This document shows, one piece after another, positions 25,499-35,001 of a stretch of 64,000 nt of DNA. The stretch lies in contig JAEDFM010000004.1 in assembly GCA_016292805.1 (NCBI GenBank), positions 1-64,000 of the forward strand, read 5' to 3'. A program made the translations under genes and the position numbers. Each line of letters begins with the position of its first letter. Position 1 is the first letter of the stretch. This DNA comes from Treponema sp. (lineage in GTDB: Bacteria > Spirochaetota > Spirochaetia > Treponematales > Treponemataceae). The notes under the pieces are model-generated. The model did not search any database. It was given only the letters and a program-made list of their open reading frames with translations, and was not told the DNA's origin.

Positions 25499-25909
25499 AT
25501 GGGAGCACGTGGAGAACTTTACACAACTCAGGTCTATTTAGATAATCGTTCATATTTTTTCAATGTTAAAGAAAACCGTACTGGTGATGTATTTTTGCAG
25601 ATTGTAGAAAGCAAAAACCGTGAAGGTGCAGAACAGGACCGTCATCAGGTTGCAATTTTTGCTGAAGACATGCAGAAATTTTTACAGGGAATGGAAAAAT
25701 CTTTGGAATTCATTGAAAAAGATCGTAAAGCACGCCAGAAAATCCAGCGCGAAAAGAAAGCTGCAAAAGAAGCAAAATACGGTTCTGGTAAAAAAATCTA
25801 TAAAGTAAAATCAGATAAAAAAGCTGAAGCACCAGCTGCTGAATCTCCTGTAAAAAAGACAGGTAGAGTTCATGTAGTTTCTAAAAAGCCAGCTGCTGAT
25901 AAAGAATAA
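25499..25909 (+). CDS. PUR-domain (DUF3276) nucleic-acid-binding protein
   Basis: 136 aa from the ATG at 25499 (AAGGAG upstream). The N-terminal 75 residues match the DUF3276/PUR-alpha-like fold (MGARGELYTTQVYLDNRSYF, FNVKENRTGDVFLQIVESKN). The C-terminus is lysine-rich and low-complexity. The spirochaete relative BpuR of Borrelia binds both DNA and RNA and controls gene expression. A similar global or post-transcriptional role is likely here. The gene is the last of the lipoprotein operon, 83 bases after the barrel gene. Confidence 0.8.
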   Translation: MGARGELYTTQVYLDNRSYFFNVKENRTGDVFLQIVESKNREGAEQDRHQVAIFAEDMQKFLQGMEKSLEFIEKDRKARQKIQREKKAAKEAKYGSGKKIYKVKSDKKAEAPAAESPVKKTGRVHVVSKKPAADKE

Positions 25910-25915
25910 ATATAA

Positions 25916-25945
25916 AAGGGACTTTCCAATAAGGGAAGGTTCCTT
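25916..25945. terminator. Imperfect hairpin between convergent genes
   Basis: AAGGGACTTTCC pairs with GGGAAGGTTCCTT through one bulge and two G.T pairs, loop AATAA, followed by AATTATTTT. It lies between the PUR-domain gene and rnhB and could serve both. Confidence 0.55.
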
Positions 25946-25958
25946 AATTATTTTAAAC

Positions 25959-26564
25959 CTAATACTTAAAACTTAACCGCTGAATTGGACTTGGCCCAAT
26001 TTTATAACACACTTCCTTGTGAGCCTTTGTTGGATATCCTTTATGTTTAGCATATCCATATTCAGGATAAAGCTTATCCATTTGGTACATAATTCTGTCC
26101 CTTTCAACTTTTGCCAGAATACTGGCAGCCATTACGCAGGTATAATTTCCATCTGCCTTTGGTTCACAACGACATTCTATTGGTACCTGAGGACAACGAG
26201 TTCCGTCAGTAATTCCAGACAGCTTAATTTTAGAATAATCAATTCCATTATTCTGGCACCACTGGGGTAATTTTTGAACCATCTGTTCATAAGCAAGTTT
26301 CATTGCTAGCATTGATGCTTCAAGAATATTTATTTCATCAATTTTTTTATGGTCAACTAAAGCTACACCCCAGCAGGCTTTTTCTTTAATAATCAGCTCT
26401 GCTGCATTCCGCTTTTTTTCGCTTAACTTTTTAGAGTCATTTAAAAATTCAAAAGGAAAATCTGGTGGAAGAATTACACAGCCTGCACTTACTGGACCTG
26501 CAAGAGGTCCCCGTCCAGCTTCGTCAAAACCTGCTTCAAGAATATTAGAATCCATAGTTTTCAT
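25959..26564 (-). CDS. rnhB: Ribonuclease HII
   Basis: 201 aa from the ATG at 26564 (another ATG at 26555). It removes RNA from RNA-DNA hybrids and misincorporated ribonucleotides. The metal-binding GFDEAGRGPLAGP motif, LNDSKKLSEKKR and the later AASILAKVERDRIM are all in place; length is normal. Its start overlaps the end of the upstream beta-helix gene by about 20 bases, so it is the last gene of the long operon beginning at prfB. Confidence 0.95.
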   Translation of the reverse strand: MKTMDSNILEAGFDEAGRGPLAGPVSAGCVILPPDFPFEFLNDSKKLSEKKRNAAELIIKEKACWGVALVDHKKIDEINILEASMLAMKLAYEQMVQKLPQWCQNNGIDYSKIKLSGITDGTRCPQVPIECRCEPKADGNYTCVMAASILAKVERDRIMYQMDKLYPEYGYAKHKGYPTKAHKEVCYKIGPSPIQRLSFKY

Positions 26565-28632
26565 TATCAACTAAAGTTACATTTGATTTATTTTCTGTGA
26601 AAACTGGAACAATTGATTTAGAAACCTTGGAAAGTTCTGCCTTAAATACATTGTGGTTAAAAGAACCTGTAACACCAAACAATTCTGCAATACGACCAGT
26701 TTTACCACTGATTTTGAAAGTGTTATCCTTACAATCAATCTGTCCTTCCGACATAGAAATTACTACACAGATATCTGCAGAAGCATTTAATTTTGTATTC
26801 TTAATACTGATTTTAGATTTTACACTGCTTATGAATGAAGCATAACTTGAACAGGCAACTGCACAAATTGAGTTGTCTACATAAACATTAGAATTCACAG
26901 CTTCAAGAATTGTACCATTCTTTTCAAAATCACCATAAAGTAAACAGTCTGTAAAAATAAGATTTGATCGTTCCCCTTTTATCATAGGAATGATTTTTGT
27001 GGAACTGCCGTCCTTCTTATTTTTGACTGTTATATTTTTAATATCCAGACTTGAATCTATAGCAACCAGTTGAGCATCTGCTTCAAATGTAATAGAAGAG
27101 TTTTGACTTCCATTAATTACACAGTTTGAAGTAAGCATATGTTTACCTTTTGGAATAATCATATCTCCTGTTACAGAAAGTGAAACGCTTCTGCTTAAAT
27201 TAAGATACTCAAGCATTGTTGCAAAATCTGTAAATGGTCGTTCTGCTGTTCCATCTGCACCAGCTTCGCTTGCTGTTGAATCAAAGAAATAATTATACTG
27301 ATCAATAATTACGCTGTATTCTGTAATTTCACTAGGATTTGAACCATTCATAGAATAAGCACGAACTTTATAGTAAACACCACTTTCCTTTAATCCTGTA
27401 AACTGCAATTTAATTTCACTTCCCTCTGCTGCAATGAAATTTTCTGCATGACAGTCTTTGAATATAGGACTTTCTGGAGTATAGCGGTTTCCATTTACTG
27501 GGAAAGGTTCACTTACTGCATAATACAGCTGTCCTTCTTTACTTCCGGTAATTGTAATTTCCACATCTGAACGGGTATAAAAATTATCTGTATTACTTGT
27601 AATAAATGGTGCTGCTGGTGGACGCTTATTAAGTTCATAAGGAATTTCCACAGTACCCTGTAAAAGTCCGTTACAGAAAATACCAGCTTTTAAAACTCCG
27701 TTTACTTTATCACCATAGAAAACATCAACAACCAGTTCTTCAAATAATTCCTGGTAAGAATTATCTGCATCAAGAACTGCCAGGCGGTAACTTGGATCTC
27801 CATTTACAGAAATCTTAAGTTCTCCATCTTCTGTTTCAAAAGTGCTGATTTCGGGTTTTGCAGGGAGAATGATGAATTCTATTGGATTCCCAAATTCATA
27901 GGCAATATTCTGATAGCTGATCATATGACTTACGGTACGGTCCAGCTTTACAGCTTCTTTTGGAAGTCCCCAGTAGTCTCCATCAATTTTATAAATAAGA
28001 TTTCTATCAAGAAATTCTATTGTTTCCCAATCTGTAATTTTAATTGGTAAATCTCTGCGGCTAAAAGCACCTGCAGAAACCGGAAAGGTACAAATAATAA
28101 ATCTGTATTTTTTATTTGTAGTCTGATCCCACAAAGTACAAGGAATATTTCTATTTAAGATTGTTTTATCTGAAATACTTACAGTCTGACCTTTAACAAA
28201 AGCATCTGGAGGAAGTCCAAAACTAAAATAAAGTGAATCTGGAATTGCAAGTTCAGTACCGGCTGTATAATTAATAACACCTGTATCATAGAAAGTAGAA
28301 ATAAATGAACCATAAGAAGCTGCAGCACTATCATCACAATTAACTTTGTATTTTACTTCCACATATTCTTTTTTAGTTCTGGAAATCACTTTGGCAATTT
28401 TTAAAGTTACATCCCCTTCTACATCAAGCAAAACAGGACCATCATAGGCAAAACCAAAGGAAGCAGGATCTGAACCGTCAACAGAGTAAAAATAATCACC
28501 ATCAGAAGTTGTATCAATAACCAGCATCTGCTTGTTAGACCAGGTTCCCTTAATTGGACTTACAATATTTATCTGTGCAAAGAGTTGAGAAACTAAAAAT
28601 AAACAAAGGCCAAATACAAAACTTCTTTTCAT
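26545..28632 (-). CDS. Exported chitobiase-C-like and beta-helix protein
   Basis: 695 aa. Signal peptide MKRSFVFGLCLFLVSQLFAQ. Residues 20-95 resemble the beta-hexosaminidase C-terminal type of beta-sandwich (DGDYFYSVDGSDPASFGFAY). A middle beta-rich region contains a second YYAVS-type domain. From about residue 440 (DGTAERPFTDFATMLEYLNL) a right-handed beta-helix follows, with repeated strands such as SSLDIKNITVKNKKDGS and SNVYVDNSICAVACS. No polysaccharide-lyase active site is evident. It is probably a periplasmic or surface protein of unknown role. Placement between a phosphoribosyltransferase and rnhB seems incidental. Confidence 0.65.
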   Translation of the reverse strand: MKRSFVFGLCLFLVSQLFAQINIVSPIKGTWSNKQMLVIDTTSDGDYFYSVDGSDPASFGFAYDGPVLLDVEGDVTLKIAKVISRTKKEYVEVKYKVNCDDSAAASYGSFISTFYDTGVINYTAGTELAIPDSLYFSFGLPPDAFVKGQTVSISDKTILNRNIPCTLWDQTTNKKYRFIICTFPVSAGAFSRRDLPIKITDWETIEFLDRNLIYKIDGDYWGLPKEAVKLDRTVSHMISYQNIAYEFGNPIEFIILPAKPEISTFETEDGELKISVNGDPSYRLAVLDADNSYQELFEELVVDVFYGDKVNGVLKAGIFCNGLLQGTVEIPYELNKRPPAAPFITSNTDNFYTRSDVEITITGSKEGQLYYAVSEPFPVNGNRYTPESPIFKDCHAENFIAAEGSEIKLQFTGLKESGVYYKVRAYSMNGSNPSEITEYSVIIDQYNYFFDSTASEAGADGTAERPFTDFATMLEYLNLSRSVSLSVTGDMIIPKGKHMLTSNCVINGSQNSSITFEADAQLVAIDSSLDIKNITVKNKKDGSSTKIIPMIKGERSNLIFTDCLLYGDFEKNGTILEAVNSNVYVDNSICAVACSSYASFISSVKSKISIKNTKLNASADICVVISMSEGQIDCKDNTFKISGKTGRIAELFGVTGSFNHNVFKAELSKVSKSIVPVFTENKSNVTLVDNENYGF

Positions 28633-28653
28633 AAAACTATACCTTAGATAAAA

Positions 28654-29271
28654 CTAGTCACCTAAATAAGGACTAAGAACATCCTTTAATTCAGGATCAA
28701 CATCGTAATAATATTTCTGCAATTCTTCTTTAGAAAGACCTACAAGTTCATGACTCATATAATGAATCCAGCGATTTTCTTCAGGTTTTGTAATTTCAAA
28801 TTTACGGCAATAATAGTCTGGTTGAATTGGAAGCTGTTCATCATAATAAGTAAAATATTTGTAATCATGAACCACAACTTTAATGTCTTCCCTTCTAAAG
28901 CCACGAGTGTGCATTAAGGTATCTACAAGAGCATTAATTGTTCTTCCAGAATCAAAAATATCATCAACTAAAAGAATCTTATCTCCGGGACGAAGATTTT
29001 CTGGAGGATATGTCCATCCGTCAATATAAACCTTTGAATGCTGAGCAATATCTGTATAAGAACGGGCAACTACACCGGCATACAATGCAGGATGAAGATT
29101 TTCCTGTTTACACACAATTTTAAAATATTCACTAATAACGTTTGCCATATAAGCACCGCCACGAAGTGAACAATAAATTACATCTGGAATAAATCCATCA
29201 TTTTTTATTTTATGTGCAATTTTTAATGCATTGTTTCGTACTGTATAATAATCAAGAAATTCTTTAATCAT
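28654..29271 (-). CDS. Type I phosphoribosyltransferase, probably purine-specific
   Basis: 205 aa. The PRPP-binding motif ILLVDDIFDSGRTINAL lies near residue 98, and the PPi-loop-like CSLRGGAYMANV near 34. This pattern matches hypoxanthine/xanthine-guanine phosphoribosyltransferase relatives, which salvage purine bases using PRPP; the C-terminus is longer than in Hpt. Exact base preference cannot be read from sequence. GAGG precedes the ATG. It lies 26 bases after the ABC permease. Confidence 0.75.
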   Translation of the reverse strand: MIKEFLDYYTVRNNALKIAHKIKNDGFIPDVIYCSLRGGAYMANVISEYFKIVCKQENLHPALYAGVVARSYTDIAQHSKVYIDGWTYPPENLRPGDKILLVDDIFDSGRTINALVDTLMHTRGFRREDIKVVVHDYKYFTYYDEQLPIQPDYYCRKFEITKPEENRWIHYMSHELVGLSKEELQKYYYDVDPELKDVLSPYLGD

Positions 29272-29297
29272 TTTGTCCTCACTAACTTAATATTTAA

Positions 29298-30050
29298 TTA
29301 TAAATTATTCTTATGTTCTTTACAACTTAATAAGAATTCCACAATTTTTTGAAGAACAAAACACAAAACTACAAGTAACAGCGTTACAGCCATTACTCGC
29401 TCTGTTTCTAAATGAATATTTCCATTTTGAAGCATTGTCCCAATTGAATATTTAGGAAGGCTTAAAACTTCTCCTGCAACTACAACCTTCCAGGTTAAAC
29501 CGAATATTGTTTTGATACCTAATTTAATTGATTGATAAGCAGATGGCAGACTGATATGAAAAAATGCTTTTATTCTGGAAAAATTGTAAACCTTGGCCAG
29601 CTCTTTTAATTTTGGATCTACACTTACAAAACCATGATAAACAGAATTTGTCATAACAGGTAAAGTCATAAGCAGGGCAACAAAAACAGGAACTGTGTTG
29701 GATTTGAACCAGAACATTACTATTAATATCAAAGCCACAACCGGGGTAACCTGTAAGATAGAAATATAAGGTTCAAAGAAATGTTTAAGAAAACTGCTGC
29801 GACTAAAAAGAAAGCCGGCGGTAAAACCAAGCACTATACTTATGGCAAAGGATGTAAGTATTCTAAGAAAGGTGAAGGCAAAGGCTTTCCAGAAAGCCAG
29901 TGTGACTGCAAGGTGGAGTCCAGTTTTAATTACGGAGAGTGGCGATGGTAAAATTAAAGCAGATCCAGTTACTAAAGATGCTATCCACCAGATTAATAAA
30001 AGAAAAAAAATTGAACTTATATATGCAATTATTTTTTTATTGATTTTCAT
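29298..30050 (-). CDS. ABC importer permease, SsuC/TauC type
   Basis: 250 aa with about six hydrophobic segments. The EAA-like loop that docks the ATPase is present (LKELAKVYNFSRIKAFFHIS followed by LPSAYQSIKLG). This is the nitrate/sulfonate/taurine/pyrimidine importer class. Its start codon shares one base with the stop of the binding-protein gene, so they are translationally coupled. No ATPase gene of this system is adjacent. Confidence 0.85.
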   Translation of the reverse strand: MKINKKIIAYISSIFFLLLIWWIASLVTGSALILPSPLSVIKTGLHLAVTLAFWKAFAFTFLRILTSFAISIVLGFTAGFLFSRSSFLKHFFEPYISILQVTPVVALILIVMFWFKSNTVPVFVALLMTLPVMTNSVYHGFVSVDPKLKELAKVYNFSRIKAFFHISLPSAYQSIKLGIKTIFGLTWKVVVAGEVLSLPKYSIGTMLQNGNIHLETERVMAVTLLLVVLCFVLQKIVEFLLSCKEHKNNL

Positions 30051-30988
30051 TAATAGTAAAAGTTTTTATCTGGAAGTTTTCCACCAATTGATTTTGGATC
30101 ATATTCAGAAAAAATTTTAAATAATTTTTCCAGTTGTTTTTTCCCATCTCTGCCAGGAATAAAAGTATAATTTGCATAAGGAATTGAATTGCTTACAACA
30201 TTTGCTTTTAGTCCTAAATCAAGCTGTTCACAAAGTAATCCGGCATCTAAACCATTATCCATTGTCCATTCATAAGATTCCTCATATAACTGCAAAAATT
30301 TATTTAATGTAGCAGTTTTGTTATGTGCAAACTTTTTGGAAACAACCATTACAGTTAATGGATAAGTTTGATTTGGACCTTCCAACTTTTCATATTCTGC
30401 CTGCAAATCTATAGCTTTAATAATTTCTGGATCTTTCATACAAGCTACTGTAGCAAAAGGCTCTGGAACAACTGCATATTCTATTTTTCCAGAAATAAGC
30501 ATTGCAGCTAACTGTTGTGTAGGAATAGAAAAATCTAAGCTTACCCCATCTTTAGAATCCTGCTGAATCTTATTTTTCTTTAAGAGATAACGAAACATAA
30601 ATTCTGGTGTTGCACCTGCCCCTGCAACAGAAACCGTCTTTCCATTCAAATCACTCAACTTTTTAACTGCGCTGTTTTTTGTAATCAAACTTAAATTACC
30701 GGTTCCAGTAATTGCAGAACAAATAACTCCGCCATTGCTGTTATAACAGATAGCAGCTACATTTGGTGGAAGAAAACCAATATCAATTTCATCTTTTAAA
30801 AGCTTTGCTGTAAGTGTTTGGGCAGATGCAAAGTTTTCTGTTTCCAGTTCTTCTCCTTCAACACTTAATACATTATCTAAAAGATAAGCAGAAGGAATAC
30901 AGCTTGGCCCATTTAGAATTCCAAGTCGAATCTGAGCGAATAATAATGAACAACCAATAAATATTAATGCTGTAATTCCCTTTTTCAT
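30050..30988 (-). CDS. ABC importer substrate-binding protein, NMT1/SsuA type
   Basis: 312 aa. Signal peptide MKKGITALIFIGCSLLFAQI without a clear lipobox. Family features are DIGFLPPNVAAICYN, the LNGKTVSVAGAGATPEFMFR segment and the C-terminal SIGGKLPDKNFYY. Members of this class bind sulfonates, thiamine-type pyrimidines or riboflavin; the ligand is not clear. GGAAG precedes the ATG, and the gene is 9 bases after clpC. Confidence 0.8.
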   Translation of the reverse strand: MKKGITALIFIGCSLLFAQIRLGILNGPSCIPSAYLLDNVLSVEGEELETENFASAQTLTAKLLKDEIDIGFLPPNVAAICYNSNGGVICSAITGTGNLSLITKNSAVKKLSDLNGKTVSVAGAGATPEFMFRYLLKKNKIQQDSKDGVSLDFSIPTQQLAAMLISGKIEYAVVPEPFATVACMKDPEIIKAIDLQAEYEKLEGPNQTYPLTVMVVSKKFAHNKTATLNKFLQLYEESYEWTMDNGLDAGLLCEQLDLGLKANVVSNSIPYANYTFIPGRDGKKQLEKLFKIFSEYDPKSIGGKLPDKNFYY

Positions 30989-30997
30989 TTGTGCTTC

Positions 30998-33589
30998 CTA
31001 TTTTGTTACAAGAACTTTTACTTTTACATCTTTCTTTTCTTTTTTAATAAGCTTTACTTTAAGCTTATCATCAGAACAGTCTACATTTACTGTATCCACA
31101 TCTTTATTCTGATTAGCAAGAATTTCCATAGAAAGAGGATCTTCTATTTCTTTACGGATTAATCTGCTCATAGGACGAGCACCCATTGCCGGATTATATC
31201 CATGTTCAATCAGATAATCCTTCGCCTTTGGCTTAACATTAATTGTAAGTTTTTTATCTTTAAGACGGCTTGCCAGATCTGCAATCTGAATATCAAGAAT
31301 CTTAGAAACTTCCTTTTTAGAAAGTGCATTAAATACAATTACATCATCAATACGGTTTATAAGCTCTGGATTCAGCAGGCGCTTTAGTTCATTCATTGCA
31401 CCGGCCTTAATTTCTTCGTAACTCATTACACCGTCTAAAGTTCCAAAACCAACCCGACCTTCGTTTGTAATCTGACGGGCACCAGCATTACTTGTCATAA
31501 TTATTACAGTATTGCGGAAGTTAACTGTGTGACCAAGATTATCACTCAACTCACCTTCTTCCAGCATCTGTAATAAAAGATTAAAGATATCTGGATGAGC
31601 TTTTTCAATTTCATCAAGCAGTACAACTGAGTAAGGATGACGACGAACTTTTTCTGTAAGTACGCCACCTTCTTCGTAGCCAACATATCCTGGAGGTGCA
31701 CCTACAAGACGACTAGCAGTGTGCTTTTCCATATAATCAGACATATCAATGCGAATTAAAGATTCTTCTGTACCAAACAGATATTTTGCCAGAGCTTTTG
31801 CCAGCTGAGTTTTTCCAACCCCTGTTGGACCTAAGAAAATAAAAGAACCAACAGGATGTTTTGGAGATGCAATTCCTGCACGGCTTCTGCGAATAGCACC
31901 AGAAATAATACTTACAGCATCTTCCTGTCCAATAACAGTCTTATGGAGTTCATCTTCCATATGGATGATTCTTTCAGTTTCGCTTGAAGTCATCTGCTCT
32001 ACAGGAATGCCTGTCATTTCACAAATTATTTTTTCAATGTCCTGAACAGTAACCCGTTTTTTATTGGAAACACCATTTTCCATAACTCTTGTACTGTAAG
32101 CATTAAGTCTCTGTTTTAAATCAATAACTTTATCTCTTACAACAGCTGCGTTTTCGTAATCCTGAGTCTGTACAAGTTTTTTCTTTTCTTCTATAAGCTG
32201 ACTGATATTTGTTTCCAGTTCTGCAAATTCCGATGGACGAATTTCTTCTGTTATCTTTTTTGCGGCTCCGGCTTCATCTAAAATATCAATAGCTTTATCT
32301 GGAAGAACTTTCTCTGGAATATATCGTTTACTGAGTTTTACAATTACAGGAATTACATCTTCATCATAAATTACACGATGATAATTTTCGTATCGCTCTT
32401 TAATACCTTCAAGAATCTGCTCAGATTCTTTTTCTGAAGGTTCTTCAACTTTTACAACCTGGAAACGGCGTTCCAAAGCAAGATCTTTTTCAATATGTTT
32501 AGTATATTCCTTTGTTGTTGTGGCACCAATAATCTGGATTTCTCCACGGCTTAAAGCTGGCTTCATAATGTTTGAAGCATCCATTGTACCTTCATTTCCG
32601 CCTGCACCAATTATTGAATGAAGCTCGTCTATAAAAAGAATAATATCCTTATTGTCATTTAATTCTTTAAGCATTTTTTTCATTCGTTCTTCGAATTCAC
32701 CACGGTATTTTGTTCCTGCTACAATGGCTGCAAGATCCAGAGAAAGAACTCGTTTTTTAAGCAGATCCTGAGGAACTTTACCTGCTGCAATATACTGTGC
32801 TAAACCTTCTACAATAGCTGTTTTACCAACACCTGGTTCACCTGTTAAAACAGGATTATTTTTTGTACGACGAGAAAGAATCTGAATTACACGATGAATT
32901 TCTTTATCGCGACCAACAACTGGATCAGATTTATTTTCTCTGGCCATCCTTGTAAGGTCACGGCTATATTCATCAAGGAAAGACTCTTTCTGCTGATTTT
33001 TCGCAGATTTATCTACTGCTGTCTTTTTTTCTTTTGGCTGTTTTTTCTCTTCCAACACAGAGAAAAGTCCTGTGCCTTTTTCATCATCTAAAAGAGATTT
33101 AAAAACTGAATCAATTAAATTTTCTGCCAGAGATTGTCTGATTGAAGAAAGATTTTCTTCCTGTGCTTCTATTACTGCAAATCGAACATCCATGATAGAT
33201 ATTCTGTTTTTCTTAAAGAAAACATTTACAAGGCTGTCTTCTTCTCTAACGGCTGCAAGTAAAAGATGTTCAGTACCTATATAATCATCATGAAGAGCAC
33301 TTGATTCAAGCTCTGCCAGATCAAGCATCATCTGATAGCGGCGTCCTTTTGGAACTATATCTAAAGTTGGCATTTTAGATTCCATTTTAAAGAAATCTAA
33401 AAGACAGTCTTTGAGTACATTAGCATTTTGTCCTAATTTGGCAAAAACTGCATAACCTACTCCTTCCTGACGTTTAAGTATGGCAAGAATTATATGTTCT
33501 GGTAACAGCTGTGCACTACCTAATTTTCGTGCTTCATCCTGAGCATAAGCTAAAAGGATGTTTTTGGCTCTTGGAGAAAAGTTTTTCAA
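30998..33589 (-). CDS. clpC: ClpC-type AAA+ unfoldase
   Basis: 863 aa, starting at a TTG with GAGG seven bases upstream (no ATG fits the conserved N-terminus [20 protein letters not shown]). In order: two Clp-N repeats, AAA domain 1 with GEPGVGKT, a UVR-containing middle domain ([20 protein letters not shown]), AAA domain 2 with GPTGVGKT, and a VGF loop ([11 protein letters not shown]) that matches the ClpP-docking tripeptide. It should unfold proteins for ClpP degradation. mcsB and mcsA lie immediately upstream, the same order as in Firmicutes, but without ctsR. Confidence 0.93.
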   Translation of the reverse strand: MKNFSPRAKNILLAYAQDEARKLGSAQLLPEHIILAILKRQEGVGYAVFAKLGQNANVLKDCLLDFFKMESKMPTLDIVPKGRRYQMMLDLAELESSALHDDYIGTEHLLLAAVREEDSLVNVFFKKNRISIMDVRFAVIEAQEENLSSIRQSLAENLIDSVFKSLLDDEKGTGLFSVLEEKKQPKEKKTAVDKSAKNQQKESFLDEYSRDLTRMARENKSDPVVGRDKEIHRVIQILSRRTKNNPVLTGEPGVGKTAIVEGLAQYIAAGKVPQDLLKKRVLSLDLAAIVAGTKYRGEFEERMKKMLKELNDNKDIILFIDELHSIIGAGGNEGTMDASNIMKPALSRGEIQIIGATTTKEYTKHIEKDLALERRFQVVKVEEPSEKESEQILEGIKERYENYHRVIYDEDVIPVIVKLSKRYIPEKVLPDKAIDILDEAGAAKKITEEIRPSEFAELETNISQLIEEKKKLVQTQDYENAAVVRDKVIDLKQRLNAYSTRVMENGVSNKKRVTVQDIEKIICEMTGIPVEQMTSSETERIIHMEDELHKTVIGQEDAVSIISGAIRRSRAGIASPKHPVGSFIFLGPTGVGKTQLAKALAKYLFGTEESLIRIDMSDYMEKHTASRLVGAPPGYVGYEEGGVLTEKVRRHPYSVVLLDEIEKAHPDIFNLLLQMLEEGELSDNLGHTVNFRNTVIIMTSNAGARQITNEGRVGFGTLDGVMSYEEIKAGAMNELKRLLNPELINRIDDVIVFNALSKKEVSKILDIQIADLASRLKDKKLTINVKPKAKDYLIEHGYNPAMGARPMSRLIRKEIEDPLSMEILANQNKDVDTVNVDCSDDKLKVKLIKKEKKDVKVKVLVTK

Positions 33590-33607
33590 TTTATAACCTC
33601 AGCGACT

Positions 33608-34678
33608 TTATTGTAACCTGGCGTTTTCTAAAGTCTGTTGAATTACAGTTGCGCGTAATCGCTGTATAACAAGCTCCTGGCTGCCTTTAATATCATCCTC
33701 GAATGTAAAAGGATAATTATCATTAACAATCTGCAGATGAATATACTTAGTTGTATACATAAGTCCGTTTACATCGGCTTCTGAAACACCAGTAAGCACA
33801 CCAGTTTGCAAGCCCCACTTTATAACACCAATGTAGTTTAATGCTTCTTCATAGGTTATAAGCAGAGAATTTACAGCTTTTGCAAAGTTTGATTTTACAA
33901 AATTTAACACTACTGTAGGGTTATTATCGGCAAATTCCCGCCGAATCTTGCGCTCTGTTTTGAAAATATATGTACCTAAGGACTGAATTTGTGCCAGCTG
34001 GTCTAATTCAGTCCCTTCCTGACAGTCTCCATAATAAACATCAAAGAAAAAGTTAGAAAAATCTGTATTATTTCCGGGTTTTACAATAGGTCTTAAACAG
34101 AATTTCTGTTCTGCCAGCTTTTTTGAAAACTCTGGGAATCTGCCGGAAAGTACAATTGATGGAATAAATATTCTTATGGAAATGCGTAAACCTGTTCCAC
34201 AGTCTTTTATCTGGGAAGTTAAATATCCAAATTCATAACTGGCAGCAAACTGAAGCTTTTTCTGTAAATTCTCATCTACCTTATAAACATTTTTCATTAC
34301 TTTTTCAGGGTCAAAACCACAATCAAAATTAATGATTTTAAGATGATTCAGTTCGTTTACAAGACAAATAACAGCTTCTTTATTATTCATTGCAAAAGCC
34401 TGAAAATTATTGTTGCCAATCATTGTGTTGTCCCGCAGCACCTGTAATCCTGTTTTAGAAAGCTCGCTGGCTCTTACAAACTGAAAGTTTTCGTCATAAT
34501 TAAAAGCATCTTCTGCCAGGGACACTACTCGTCGTACATCATCCTCAGACATTTTTGATGGAAATTTAAAATCTGCAAGATTACGAACAATTCTTGCTCT
34601 TGTAGAAATAATTACATCATTCTCTGGTCCATCTTCATAAAACCAGGAAAAAGTTTTACCCGAAGCTTTAGTTTCCAT
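33608..34678 (-). CDS. mcsB: McsB-like ATP:guanido phosphotransferase, catalytic residues altered
   Basis: 356 aa from the ATG at 34678 (GAGG six bases before it; overlap of 11 bases with mcsA). The family's nucleotide-binding arginines are kept (IISTRARIVRN, residues 23-33). The motif that reads TSCPTNVGTGLR in Bacillus McsB reads TSQIKDCGTGLR here, so the catalytic cysteine aligns with Q156, with a cysteine shifted to 160. NEEDH becomes NELNH near residue 108, and the C-terminal RD pair that reads phospho-arginine is replaced. It may be a weak or inactive kinase serving as ClpC adaptor. mcsA and clpC flank it. Confidence 0.82.
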   Translation of the reverse strand: METKASGKTFSWFYEDGPENDVIISTRARIVRNLADFKFPSKMSEDDVRRVVSLAEDAFNYDENFQFVRASELSKTGLQVLRDNTMIGNNNFQAFAMNNKEAVICLVNELNHLKIINFDCGFDPEKVMKNVYKVDENLQKKLQFAASYEFGYLTSQIKDCGTGLRISIRIFIPSIVLSGRFPEFSKKLAEQKFCLRPIVKPGNNTDFSNFFFDVYYGDCQEGTELDQLAQIQSLGTYIFKTERKIRREFADNNPTVVLNFVKSNFAKAVNSLLITYEEALNYIGVIKWGLQTGVLTGVSEADVNGLMYTTKYIHLQIVNDNYPFTFEDDIKGSQELVIQRLRATVIQQTLENARLQ

Positions 34679-35000
34679 TTTCGTCCTCAGCTTCTGCATC
34701 ACCATTTACATATTTGGAATCTATAACTTTAAGATAGTCACGATAAAAGGCTGCTTTTTCATATTCTTCTTTTTCAATTGCTTCATCCAGTTTTAATTGA
34801 ACTTCTATTCTTGTAACTAAAGTTGAATCAAAACCTTTAACATGCTTTGGCAAGGAGCCTTTATAACTTTGATTAATTCCAAAAGATTTATAATTACGAC
34901 GGATTTCTTCCTGGAAAGCATAATAACACTCAGGACATCCTATGAGTTGATTTTTAACAATTTCCTTAAAAGTGCTTCCGCACACAGGGCAAACATTCAT
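34668..35000 (-). CDS. mcsA: McsA-like zinc-finger/UVR protein
   Basis: 110 aa. Two CxxC pairs (C4/C7 and C22/C25) can bind one zinc; Bacillus McsA has four pairs. A UVR motif follows at about residues 65-90 (QLKLDEAIEKEEYEKAAFYR). In Firmicutes McsA activates McsB. The gene starts one base after the LolC/E gene and overlaps mcsB, tying lipoprotein sorting and the Clp module into one transcript. Confidence 0.85.
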   Translation of the reverse strand: MNVCPVCGSTFKEIVKNQLIGCPECYYAFQEEIRRNYKSFGINQSYKGSLPKHVKGFDSTLVTRIEVQLKLDEAIEKEEYEKAAFYRDYLKVIDSKYVNGDAEAEDENGN

Positions 35001-35001
35001 A

